Shown piece by piece: positions 7,512 through 15,400 of a stretch of DNA of 21,444 nucleotides (positions are counted from its first letter, which is position 1; every line of letters starts with the position of its first letter). The translations under genes and the position numbers were made by a program. The notes beneath the pieces are model-generated. The model saw nothing but the letters and a program-made list of their open reading frames with translations, was not told the origin of the DNA and did not search any database. Source of the DNA: CAYYJS01 sp964472315 (GTDB lineage: Bacteria > Verrucomicrobiota > Kiritimatiellia > UBA8416); NCBI GenBank assembly GCA_964472315.1, contig CAYYJS010000053.1:1-21444 (forward strand), written 5' to 3'.

Positions 7512-7847
7512 CTACCGCGCCGAGTTCACGACGCGCCAGGCCATGTCGCACCAGGCGATAACACAGTCAACGTCGCCACGCACGGTGGCTGATGTCCTTC
7601 ATAATGATCTCGCACGGCATCGTGCCGGACTCGGCAAGCCGTTTGCGCAGATCGGCCTCGGCGCGCGCCACATCGAAGCGGTCTTCGGCGAGGATGGCCG
7701 GGCTGAGCTTGTGACTGAAGACATACGGCCGCGCCGCCATCCCTCGATCCGCTCCTGTTGCACCGGCTGCGCGGCAATCGCCGCCAGTTCGCCGGCCAGA
7801 CGCCGGACCACATCCCGATCCCGTGCGCTCACCACGCCGTCCGTCAT
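7512..7847 (-). pseudogene. Decayed UroD-like gene translationally joined to yidC
   Basis: Three pieces of one protein lie in sequence but in different frames. Piece 1 starts at the ATG 7847 (MTDGVVSARDRDVVRRLAGE and on to PVQQERIEGW). Piece 2 (7740-7567) reads PYVFSHKLSPAILAEDRFD ... EIIMKDIS. Piece 3 (up to the stop at 7512) reads AWCDMAWRVVN. Pieces 1 and 2 resemble the N- and C-terminal ends of an uncharacterised UroD-superfamily protein of about 350-400 residues found in Lentisphaerota and similar bacteria, so almost the entire core is missing. The start overlaps the yidC stop as ATGA, which indicates that the intact gene was once translated with yidC. The family match is from memory and not aligned. 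Confidence 0.65.
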
Positions 7848-9592
7848 CGCTTCTTCTCTGTTCCCGCCGAGGCGGCCACGTTGCGTTTCTGGACGATGAG
7901 CTGCACGATCGACAGGGTTTGGCTGACCGTCCAGTAGAGCACGAGTCCCGACGCCATGTTGTAGAAGATGAACAGCATCATGACGGGCATGAACATCATG
8001 ATCTTCTGCTGCTGGGGATCCCCCGCCGTGGGCGTCAGTCGCTGCTGCCACACCATCGTCGCGGTCATGGCCAGCGGCAGGATGTTCAGCGGGATCGGGA
8101 ACAGCCCGGCGAAAAGCATTTCCGGTTCGCTCAGATCGGGCACCCACAGGAACCCGGCAAACCGCAACTCCACGGCGCTGCGGAGCACCGTGAACAGCGC
8201 GATGAAGACCGGAACCTGAACCGCCATCGGCAGACACCCGGCCAACGGGTTTACGCCGTGCTTGTGGTACAGTTCCATCTGCGCCTGCTGCATCTTCTTG
8301 GGATTGCCCTTGTGCTTCTCCCGCAACTTCACCAACTCGGGCTGGATCGACTGCATCTTCTTCATGTGCACATTGCCCTTGTGCGTGATAGGCCAGAAGA
8401 CCACCTTGACCAGGATCGTCAGCAGGATGATCGCAATCCCGTAATTCGGCAGGATCGCATAGATGCCGTTGAGCAGGATCAGCAACCCCATGCATGCCCA
8501 GCGCCACCAGCCGAACCCCGGCCAGGCCTTGAACATCACGGCATCCTGCTGCCGCCCCAACCCGCGCAGCAGCATGAACTTCTTCGGGCCCATGAAATAC
8601 GAGTAGCCGCGCGTAAACGAGGTCCCCGGACGCAACGCCCGATCCATGAGCCGGACATCGGCGGCGACGCCGCCCAGAACATAACGGTTCGTGGCCGCCG
8701 CATCGCGCGTGGCCCGGATGACGCAACCCTGGGCGCCGTCTTCCGGCACGAGAATCTGCGCGAAAAACTTGTTCTTGGCCGCCACCCACTCGCACGGCTC
8801 GTCGGCCACCATGGATGCCGACAACGGCATACCGCGCACATCGGGTTTGGAGCAGCCCCCGCGCACGCCGAACAGACCATCCAGTTGCTTGGCCCACACC
8901 CGGACATGACCGTCGGCGGACAGCGTATCGACACCGAGGTAAGCGTAGCCGCCCGACCCCGCCAGCGACTCCACCGACGGCAGCATCCCGAGCGACAGCG
9001 TCACGTTCGTCAGCGCCACCGGCGCCTCGCCCGGGTTGTGGAACGTATCCGTCACCGCCACCTCGTAGCCATCTCCGAGCGTGATCACGCGCTCGAACCG
9101 CAGCCCGTCGCGGGTGGTGCGCCGCACGACGGCACGGCGGTCGCTCTCGCGTTCGACGGTGAAATCGTGGGCCAGTCCGAGACCGGGAATGCCGGTCATG
9201 CCGAGTGCCGGACGATCGCCGAACGCATACGCCAGGGGCTCCTCGCCGCCGCGGCGGGCGGGATAGTCGGTCAGCGCCACGCGGCTGATGCCGCCGCCCC
9301 AGGAGGAGATGTCCAGCGTCAGGGAATCGTTGCTCAGCGAAACGACGTTCTCGGGTTGCTGCCGGTCGGCTTCGTCGTCGCCGGCGGCCGCCTCGACCGG
9401 CGGCGCGGCATTCGTGGACGCGGCCGGCGGCATGTGCGGTGTCTCGGCCTCGAACGCGGCGTTGGTCGCGGTCACGCCGGTCATCGCTTCCGGTACGGCC
9501 GGCGGCGGTGGCGCCAGTTTCCGGGAGAGCATCATCCACCCGATCAAGGCCGCGAAAAGCACGACCACCATGATCCGTTCGAACTTATCCAT
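7844..9592 (-). CDS. yidC: Membrane protein insertase YidC
   Basis: A 582-residue YidC/Oxa1/Alb3 insertase that places proteins into the inner membrane, alone or with SecYEG. Order: TM1 (about 7-23), an Ala/Pro-rich linker (28-75), the periplasmic beta domain (about 83-335), then the conserved five-helix insertase core (about 355-570) with WPITHKG, NPLAGCLPMAVQVPVFIALF (448-467) and FMPVMMLFIFYNMASGLVLYW. At the position of the groove Arg of E. coli YidC (Arg366) there is Lys396 (ILVKVVFWP). AAGGAG (9599-9604) lies 6 bases before the ATG at 9592. It is the last intact gene of the rpmH-rnpA-yidD-yidC operon and lies 111 bases after yidD. Its stop overlaps the start of a decayed gene. Confidence 0.97.
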   Translation of the reverse strand: MDKFERIMVVVLFAALIGWMMLSRKLAPPPPAVPEAMTGVTATNAAFEAETPHMPPAASTNAAPPVEAAAGDDEADRQQPENVVSLSNDSLTLDISSWGGGISRVALTDYPARRGGEEPLAYAFGDRPALGMTGIPGLGLAHDFTVERESDRRAVVRRTTRDGLRFERVITLGDGYEVAVTDTFHNPGEAPVALTNVTLSLGMLPSVESLAGSGGYAYLGVDTLSADGHVRVWAKQLDGLFGVRGGCSKPDVRGMPLSASMVADEPCEWVAAKNKFFAQILVPEDGAQGCVIRATRDAAATNRYVLGGVAADVRLMDRALRPGTSFTRGYSYFMGPKKFMLLRGLGRQQDAVMFKAWPGFGWWRWACMGLLILLNGIYAILPNYGIAIILLTILVKVVFWPITHKGNVHMKKMQSIQPELVKLREKHKGNPKKMQQAQMELYHKHGVNPLAGCLPMAVQVPVFIALFTVLRSAVELRFAGFLWVPDLSEPEMLFAGLFPIPLNILPLAMTATMVWQQRLTPTAGDPQQQKIMMFMPVMMLFIFYNMASGLVLYWTVSQTLSIVQLIVQKRNVAASAGTEKKR

Positions 9593-9703
9593 CGATTTCT
9601 CCTTCTCGGCGATCGCCCGTCCGCCCCGCGGCCGTCGTCGCGCGTCATCGTCTGCATTCTCTTGTGTTGTCGGGCATCCCCCGCCGCCGTCAACGCCGCA
9701 GGG

Positions 9704-9949
9704 TCAGGGCACCGGGTCGATACCACCGGCATGCAACGGATGGCACCGTGCCAGCCTGCGAATACTGAGCCACCCCCCTCTGAGACACCCGTATCGACTC
9801 ACCGCTTCCATCGCGTACACCGAACAGCTCGGATGGAACCGGCAGGTCGGACCGAGCCAGGGCGAAACGACCATGCGGTAGGCGCGTAACAGACCCACGA
9901 CAAGCCAACGCGGCGATCTCAGAATCCGCATCGTCCACGAGCCTGTCAT
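9704..9949 (-). CDS. yidD: Membrane protein insertion efficiency factor YidD
   Basis: An 81-residue YidD protein, a small membrane-associated factor that assists YidC. The family pattern is complete: LLRAYRMVVSPWLGPTCRF, HPSCSVYAMEAV, GWLSIRRLARCHP and the ending GGIDPVP, with the conserved cysteines at 36, 42, 55 and 69. The ATG at 9949 overlaps the rnpA stop as ATGA, and GGAGG lies 6 bases upstream, which settles the start. It lies in the usual place between rnpA and yidC. Confidence 0.95.
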   Translation of the reverse strand: MTGSWTMRILRSPRWLVVGLLRAYRMVVSPWLGPTCRFHPSCSVYAMEAVSRYGCLRGGWLSIRRLARCHPLHAGGIDPVP

Positions 9950-10386
9950 GCGCCGCCTCCATCGCCGGCCGGCATGCGCGTCGGCCCCACCCGACCGGCC
10001 AGACGGGCAAGCTCCCGCTGTACATCCCCCGGCCGGGCCTCCAGAATCCGTCGGCGCGCAATGATCACGTAGTCGAAATCGTCGGGAAGCCGCGCGCGAC
10101 CGTGGCGGAAGGCTTCCCGTATGAGCCGTTTGGCACGCGCACGCTGCACGGCCTTTGGAAACGTCCGTTTGCTGGCAACCACGCCGAGACGGGCACACGC
10201 GCCCGCCCCGCGCCGGGGCCATAGCACGATGTTCGTCCCGGCATATCCGGAACCCTGATCGAAAGCCTCGCGGAACACGCCCGACGACGCGATTCGCATC
10301 CACCGCGGCAAGGCCAAGGAATGGACGACGGAGATCGCGGTGGACGTTGTCGGTGTGGCATGCGCTGTCCGACTGTCGGACGACAT
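9946..10386 (-). CDS. rnpA: Ribonuclease P protein component
   Basis: The 146-residue protein subunit of RNase P, which binds the catalytic RNA and helps remove the 5' leader of tRNA precursors. The family body starts at about residue 27 (LPRWMRIASSGVFREAF), with RLGVVASKRTFPKAVQRARAKR (66-87) and LIREAFR (88-94). In most relatives the basic motif has Asn between two Arg (RNR); here it is Arg82-Ala83-Arg84. Residues 1-26 are a Ser/Thr-rich extension; starting instead at Met30 would shorten the family N-terminus. The ATG at 10386 has GGAGG 8 bases upstream and lies 17 bases after the rpmH stop, so I keep the longer form. The stop overlaps yidD. Confidence 0.93.
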   Translation of the reverse strand: MSSDSRTAHATPTTSTAISVVHSLALPRWMRIASSGVFREAFDQGSGYAGTNIVLWPRRGAGACARLGVVASKRTFPKAVQRARAKRLIREAFRHGRARLPDDFDYVIIARRRILEARPGDVQRELARLAGRVGPTRMPAGDGGGA

Positions 10387-10403
10387 GGCGCAGCCCTCCA
10401 CCG

Positions 10404-10538
10404 TCACACGCTGAGTTTCGCGCGGCCCTTCTGCCGCCGACGCGCCAGTACTTTTCGCCCCCCGGCAGTCGCCATGCGGGCACGGAAACCGATTTTGCGT
10501 TTCCGCTTGAGTCTGGACGGCTGATATTCGCGCTTCAT
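10404..10538 (-). CDS. rpmH: 50S ribosomal protein L34
   Basis: The 44-residue ribosomal protein L34. It starts MKREYQPSRLKRKRKIGFRA and continues with RMATAGGRKVLARRRQKGR to a KLSV ending, which is the complete family pattern (usual length 44-47). AAAGGA (10547-10552) lies 8 bases before the ATG. It is the first gene of the rpmH-rnpA-yidD-yidC operon, an order conserved across bacteria and often close to the replication origin; no dnaA gene or cluster of DnaA boxes is seen in this window. Confidence 0.98.
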   Translation of the reverse strand: MKREYQPSRLKRKRKIGFRARMATAGGRKVLARRRQKGRAKLSV

Positions 10539-10564
10539 TTCCGATATCCTTTCCGATCTCTTCG

Positions 10565-10587
10565 TCGTCCCAAAAGGCTTGGGACGA
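10565..10587. repeat. 9-base-pair hairpin upstream of rpmH
   Basis: TCGTCCCAA (10565-10573) and TTGGGACGA (10579-10587) pair perfectly around a 5-base loop. It overlaps the predicted -10 box and start site of the rpmH operon and lies downstream of the methyltransferase gene. There is no T-run on either side, so it may be an operator, a 5'-end hairpin, or a terminator without a T-tract for the methyltransferase transcript. Confidence 0.75.
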
Positions 10588-10611
10588 TACTATGTCTGGA
10601 AACAATGTCAA
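10584..10611 (-). promoter_or_regulatory. Predicted promoter of the rpmH-rnpA-yidD-yidC operon
   Basis: A perfect TTGACA (10611-10606) is followed after 16 bases by TATCGT (10589-10584). Transcription would start near 10577, giving a leader of about 39 bases with the AAAGGA before rpmH. The -10 box is only a 4/6 match. Confidence 0.45.
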
Positions 10612-10625
10612 GCCGCTGCTGGCGA

Positions 10626-11468
10626 TCAGGTTTCGGCGGAACTGAGAACCGCCTCGCTGATCGAACGTCCATCCACCAGGATCGGCGTCTTGCGCGGCAA
10701 CCACGCCCGCCGCTTCGCGGTCGCCACCAACCGGTGCCCGCGAGTGAAGAAAACAAGCACGTCGAGTTGGAAAGCGAGCCACGCCAACGGGTACGCGCGT
10801 GCATGGAGACGGGTCTGCGTCGCCATATCCGGGGCGTCGCCGTGCCGGCGCAGGAAGTAGCCGGTAGCCAGTTCCGCCAGTTCGACGAAGATGCGTGAAT
10901 AGGACCGCATGTGGTGTACGTCGAAGCCGTCCTTCAGCGCCCGAAACAGCTCGCCCTCGGTGTAGCCTTCGCGCCCGACCCGACGCTCGTCCTCGTCGCC
11001 GCGACCCTCGATCAGATGCCGCAGGGGGTTCAGCAGCGAGAACGGCTTGAGCCGCGGCACGCAGACGACCACCCGCCCGTCCGCCTTCAGAACCTTGTGG
11101 AACAGCTCGATGAAAGCGGTTTCGTCGGACGCCTGCTCCATGCCCCCGGCTACGACCACAAGATCGAACGTCTTGGGCTTGAACGGCAGTTTCGATCCGT
11201 CGAAGACATGCACGTCATCGCCGACCATCTCGCGCACGGCCTCCGCGGTGGCTTCGTCGCGGACCATCGTGTGCCAATTGCCGCCGAGACGACGCAGGTG
11301 GAGGCTCATCGCCCCGTTATCGTTCCCGATTTCCAGGCACGACAGACCGTCGGGCTTGCCGATGGCACGCTTGATTTCCTGAAACCGAAGCTGCATCGGT
11401 ATGGATTTGCGGAACAGGAACCGGTGAAGTTCGCCGCGCTCGGACAATACTCTTTTTTCATCTGCCAT
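10626..11468 (-). CDS. Class I SAM-dependent methyltransferase
   Basis: A 280-residue protein with the Methyltransf_11-type Rossmann fold. Motif I is CLEIGNDNG (44-52), the acidic strand-2 region follows, then HVFDGSKLPF (87-96), motif IV FDLVVVAGGMEQ (101-112) and the strand HKVLKADGRVVVCVPR (124-139). The C-terminal third (residues 185-265) has an unusual mix of basic and hydrophobic segments (AYPLAWLAFQLDVLVFF, 226-242) that could touch the membrane. The substrate is unknown; nearby genes give no clue. The ATG at 11468 is chosen because the next in-frame ATG upstream (11528) overlaps the -10 box of the predicted promoter and so would not be transcribed. No strong Shine-Dalgarno sequence is present. 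Confidence 0.85.
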   Translation of the reverse strand: MADEKRVLSERGELHRFLFRKSIPMQLRFQEIKRAIGKPDGLSCLEIGNDNGAMSLHLRRLGGNWHTMVRDEATAEAVREMVGDDVHVFDGSKLPFKPKTFDLVVVAGGMEQASDETAFIELFHKVLKADGRVVVCVPRLKPFSLLNPLRHLIEGRGDEDERRVGREGYTEGELFRALKDGFDVHHMRSYSRIFVELAELATGYFLRRHGDAPDMATQTRLHARAYPLAWLAFQLDVLVFFTRGHRLVATAKRRAWLPRKTPILVDGRSISEAVLSSAET

Positions 11469-11526
11469 GGACTTCGACTTCCCGTGGCGCGCCGACCGGC
11501 ATGCCACCCCACAGTTACATCGTCGC

Positions 11527-11554
11527 ATTATAGGCCGATCATCCTACCAGGCAA
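11527..11554 (-). promoter_or_regulatory. Predicted promoter of the methyltransferase gene
   Basis: A consensus TATAAT (11532-11527) lies 16 bases after TTGCCT (11554-11549), a weaker -35. The start site is expected near 11520, about 52 bases before the ATG. A tandem 13-base repeat abuts the -35 on its upstream side. Confidence 0.6.
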
Positions 11555-11580
11555 CGCTTTTCGTCGTCGCTTTTCGTCGA
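11555..11580. repeat. Two tandem 13-base repeats abutting the methyltransferase promoter
   Basis: CGCTTTTCGTCGT (11555-11567) and CGCTTTTCGTCGA (11568-11580) agree in 12 of 13 bases and are directly adjacent, ending at the first base of the -35 box of the leftward promoter. This may be a binding site for a dimeric activator, or a chance slippage duplication. Confidence 0.7.
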
Positions 11581-11628
11581 ATCGTCGAACCGCGTTGTCA
11601 TGGCAAAAGAGATCCTCCATCACTGCAT

Positions 11629-12048
11629 TCATTCGCGCACCATTCTCATATCGAAGACTCCAGCGCTCGGCAGATCGCCAACAACGGGCAGGCCCGGAAT
11701 CGCGCGGAAGTGCGGATCGGAGGCAATGACCGTCGCCCCCACATGCAGCGCGCAAGCGGAGATCATCAGATCGGAGAGGGGCAGGACCTGGCCCTGACGG
11801 TCCAGCCTCCGGGCGAGATCGACCGTTCGGTCCCATACGGCCGACGACAACGGAACGTCCCGCATGGCATCGAAAAGTCTGCCCAACTCCGCCTTCACCA
11901 CCGGTTTGACCGCCCCCCGCAACACCTCCACGCGAACGACACCGCACGTGAACAACTGGTCGGTCAGGACGAAAGGACGCAGGATGCGAACAGGACTGCG
12001 TCCCTGCCGCATCCAGTCGATGAACGTGCTGGAGTCAACGATCCACAT
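11629..12048 (-). CDS. vapC: VapC-type PIN-domain toxin ribonuclease
   Basis: A 139-residue PIN-domain protein, the toxin of a VapBC pair; such proteins are metal-dependent RNases that cut tRNA or rRNA when the antitoxin is lost. The acidic site is complete: Asp5 (in VDSSTFI), Glu41 (in VRVEVLRG), Asp93 (in LPLSDLMISA) and Asp111 (in IASDPHF), followed by the typical IPGL. The ATG at 12048 begins the family N-terminus MWIVDSS and overlaps the end of vapB by 14 bases in another frame, which suggests translational coupling. It is transcribed from the vapB promoter. Confidence 0.93.
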   Translation of the reverse strand: MWIVDSSTFIDWMRQGRSPVRILRPFVLTDQLFTCGVVRVEVLRGAVKPVVKAELGRLFDAMRDVPLSSAVWDRTVDLARRLDRQGQVLPLSDLMISACALHVGATVIASDPHFRAIPGLPVVGDLPSAGVFDMRMVRE

Positions 12049-12271
12049 GGAATGTCTTGTCCGTCTCGCGGACATCCGTCAACTCGTAGGCGGGGTCCAA
12101 TGAGGCACGGTACGCTTCGTCGGATAGGGGTTTTTCGAACAGTTTGCGCAGTTCTTCGATACGTTCGGTCGATGCCAACGCATAGTCCACCGCCGCCTTG
12201 CGCGACCGGATTCCAGTCAGGCGCATCACGCCGGTCAGCTTGCGTTCGTCAATGTCGATCGTGGTCTTCAT
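12035..12271 (-). CDS. vapB: VapB-type antitoxin
   Basis: A 78-residue antitoxin of the VapB (ribbon-helix-helix) type. The N-terminus MKTTIDIDERKL is the DNA-binding strand, followed by a helix with MRLTGIRSRKAAVDYAL (16-32). The C-terminal half (about 36-78) is charged and should wrap the toxin. The ATG at 12271 begins exactly at the family start; the frame upstream is open but the extra residues lie in the promoter. There is no Shine-Dalgarno sequence, and the -10 box ends 7 bases before the ATG, so the message is probably leaderless. Such pairs usually repress their own promoter. Confidence 0.9.
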   Translation of the reverse strand: MKTTIDIDERKLTGVMRLTGIRSRKAAVDYALASTERIEELRKLFEKPLSDEAYRASLDPAYELTDVRETDKTFHVDR

Positions 12272-12307
12272 ACGGGCGACTATATGGGACTTTCTCCCGT
12301 ACGTCAA
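12269..12307 (-). promoter_or_regulatory. vapBC promoter with likely operator dyads
   Basis: On the minus strand TTGACG (12307-12302) and TATAGT (12284-12279) are 17 bases apart, each matching the consensus in 5 of 6 positions. TACGGG (12271-12276) and CCCGTA (12296-12301) form an inverted repeat around the -10 box, and GGGA/TCCC (12286-12298) forms a second dyad in the spacer. Both are plausible sites for VapB. Confidence 0.7.
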
Positions 12308-12434
12308 GCCGTATACTCGTGCAAACCAATCTGGCTGGCACGGCGAATGCCATCTGGCGATGGCAAAGCGTTTCACAGCCGGAACGGGCCGACGACGGAT
12401 CGAAGGATCCGGGGGGGGACTCGGCAAATCGGGT

Positions 12435-12462
12435 TTGACCGTCGGCCGGTTTGTCGTATGCT
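12435..12462 (+). promoter_or_regulatory. Predicted promoter of the glycogen gene cluster (leaderless type)
   Basis: TTGACC (12435-12440) and TATGCT (12457-12462) are 16 bases apart, and the ATG at 12472 follows after 9 bases, so the transcript would begin within 0-3 bases of the start codon. The -10 is a 4/6 match. Confidence 0.45.
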
Positions 12463-12471
12463 TTCACCGCC

Positions 12472-15400
12472 ATGACCATGCTCAAGCAAACGCCGGAACC
12501 GGGTTCGTTGCATATGCGTTACCGCGGCGACGTGCAGACGATCCGTCTCGCGCTTTCCGGCGATCGCGAAGGCAGCGCTTTCGTGCGGACCAACATCGGC
12601 CGCGCCCATATCCGACGCCGCGAGATCATCCGTCATGTGGAAACCGGGGAAGCCTTCCAGTGCCGGGACTGGCACGATGTGCCGATGCGCCGCCTGGACG
12701 GACGAACGTTTGAGGTTGACCTGCCACTCGCGCAGACCGGGCGGTTCGAGGCCAAGGCATGCTTCATTCCGGAAGGCGAAACCGAGCCGCACTGGCCCGG
12801 CGGCGGCAATGCCATCATCAAGGTCGAGCCCGCCTTCACGGTGTGCGCCAACACGCTCTACACGGCCTTCGTACGCCAGTTCGGACCGGGCAAATCAGCC
12901 ACCGTCGCGGATACGGACGCGACCGCCAACGGCGACGCCATGCAGCGGCTGGACCATGCCGGCTACACGGTGATCCCGCGCTCGGGTACGTTTCGCGACC
13001 TGATCAAGCAGCTCGATTTCATCATCGGCAAGATGGGGTTCCGGATCGTTCAACTCCTGCCCATCCACCCGGTGCCGACGACGTACGCGCGCATGGGGCG
13101 CTTCGGCAGTCCGTTCGCGGCGCTGGACTTCATGGACGTCGATCCCGCCTACGCCGAGTTCGATCGCCGCACCACGCCGCTCGACCAGTTCCGCGAACTG
13201 GCCGATGCCGTTCACGCCCGCCATGCGCGGTTGTTCATCGACCTGCCGATCAACCATACCGGCTGGGCCTCGTTTCTGCAGAACCACCACCCGGAATGGT
13301 TCCGCCGCAGCCATGACGAAGCCTTTCAGTCGCCGGGCGCATGGGGCGTGACATGGGAGGACCTCTCGGAACTCGACTACGCCTCGCGACGCCTGTGGGA
13401 GCACATGGCCGGCGTGTTTCTGTTCTGGTGCGCCAGAGGCGTCGACGGTTTTCGGTGCGATGCCGGCTACATGGTGCCGGAACCCGTCTGGACCTATATC
13501 GTGGCACGCGTCCGTGAGCAATTCCCCGAGACCGTCTTCCTTCTGGAAGGCCTGGGCGGCAAGATCAGCGTCATGGAGCGACTCCTTACCGAAGCCAACC
13601 TGAACTGGGCGTACTCGGAACTGTTCCAGTGCGCCGACCGGTCGCGGATCGAGGCTTACATGGCGCAATCCCGCACGATCGCCCGCACCCGCGGGACGCT
13701 CATCCATTTCGCGGAGACGCACGACAACAACCGTCTGGCCGCCGTATCGCACCGCTTCGCCCGCATGCGTACCGCACTGGCCGCACTGCTGTCCGATGCC
13801 GGCGCCTTCGGCATCACCAACGGCGTGGAGTGGCATGCCGACCGGAAGGTCGACGTGCACGGCGCGCCCTCACTGAACTGGGGCGCCGACGACAACCAGG
13901 TCGACGCCATCCGGCGCTTGAACGTGCTGCTGGCGACACACCCGTGCTTCCACGCCGGCGCGGAGATCGCGCTGGTCGAGCGGTATGAGGGCAACGTTCT
14001 GGCCGTGCGACGCCGCCAGCGGGACCGCGAGCTGCTCGTGCTTGTGAACCTCGATGCCGACACGGCGCAGCCCGTGCAGTGGGAGGACGCCGGCGGCGTC
14101 ACCACCGCGGTCACACTGACCGATTTGCTCGACGGTGGCGCCGTGTCGGCCGCCGCCGACGGCAACCTGCGGCGTCTGCGGCTCGATCCCGCGCAGGTAC
14201 GCTGCCTCTCGGCGGATGCCGCGGATTTGACGGCATTGGAAGCGGCCCTGCAGGCGGCCAACGGCGAGCCGCCGGCCGGCGAGCGCCAGCGGCAGCGCGC
14301 CCTGATCGCGCAACTCGCGACGTTCTTCCATCCGCACAGCGCGGCCTGCGACGCCGACCGCATCGATGCCGACATCGCGGCGCTCGCGGCGGACCCGGCC
14401 GCCTACTGCGCGACGGTCGCCGCCCGCCCGCCTGTCACCTGCGTCACACCATGGGATCTCAACCGCGACGCGCGGCGCGTGACGCCGCTGCCGACTTGTC
14501 ATGTCCTGCTCCTGCGCGCCGACATCCCGTTCGAGGCGCACTTGACCCGCGATGGACGCACGGAGCGTTCGGCCCGCAGTTTCGTCACCGGGGACGGCCG
14601 TCACGCCGCCATGCTCGTGCCGCCGCTGGATATCGTCGCCCGCACGCCGATGGACCTGCGCGTGACCGGCTACGAGAACGGGACCTGCCGGCACGAAACC
14701 GCCGGGCTGCTGCTGCTGCCGGATGCCGGACCGGAACACCCGTGCCGGACCTACGACGGCGAGGATATCCGCAACCGCAACCACTACGCCTTGCTGACCA
14801 ACGGGCGCGGCGCCATGAGCCAGGTGCGCCTGCGCTGGGGCCAGTTGTACAGCCAGTATGACGGGCTGCTCGTCGCCAACCTGCATCCCGACCACCCGGT
14901 CGACCGCCACATGACACTGCGCCGCTGCCGGTGCTGGCTGGTTCACCGCGGCTATTCGAGCGCCATCGACGACACCTGCATGCGCCGCGTCGACGTGCTG
15001 GGCACGGATGCCGTGTGCTGGCACTTCACGGTCCCCGCCGGTCTCGGCCGCCTCGTCGCTCTCGACATCACGCTGCGCCTCCACGCCGGACGCAATGCCG
15101 TCACCCTGGCCTTCGCCCGCGGCCCCGCCGATAGCGATGCCCTGGCCGCGGACCATCCCGTCCGCATCGTCGTCCGACCGGACATCGAGGATCGCAATGC
15201 GCACCATGTGACCAAAGCCTTCATGGGCGCCGAACAGGGATGGCGGGCCTGCTGCCGGTCTTCGCGCACCGGATTCACGTTCGAGCCGGCGGCCGAACGC
15301 CGCCTGATCATGACGGCCTCGCGCGGCGTCTACACGCACGAACCCGAGTGGCAGTATGTGGTCCAGCATCCCTTCGAGTCCGCGCGCGGTCTCGAAGCCC

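Noticed and set aside
7567..7740. Possible 57-codon small gene on the minus strand
   Set aside because: Its sequence matches the C-terminal part of a larger UroD-like protein, has no Shine-Dalgarno sequence, and fits better as a gene remnant.
7599..9539. A 646-codon minus-strand frame overlapping yidC
   Set aside because: It is a shifted reading of yidC with Arg-rich composition. Only its last part (from 7847) is meaningful, as piece 1 of the UroD remnant.
7823..9889. A 688-codon plus-strand frame opposite yidC
   Set aside because: It is His/Arg-rich shadow translation of the yidC antisense strand with no domain or promoter.
11469..11528. Upstream in-frame ATG (11528) for the methyltransferase
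   Set aside because: The codon overlaps the TATAAT -10 box, so it would lie outside the transcript.
12411..12418. Run of eight G residues before the glycogen cluster
   Set aside because: A single run in a GC-rich intergenic region; it does not form a four-tract quadruplex and may be a length-variable or sequencing-prone site.
12451..12471. TTG start for the debranching enzyme
   Set aside because: It falls between the -35 and -10 boxes of the predicted promoter and adds residues without family support.
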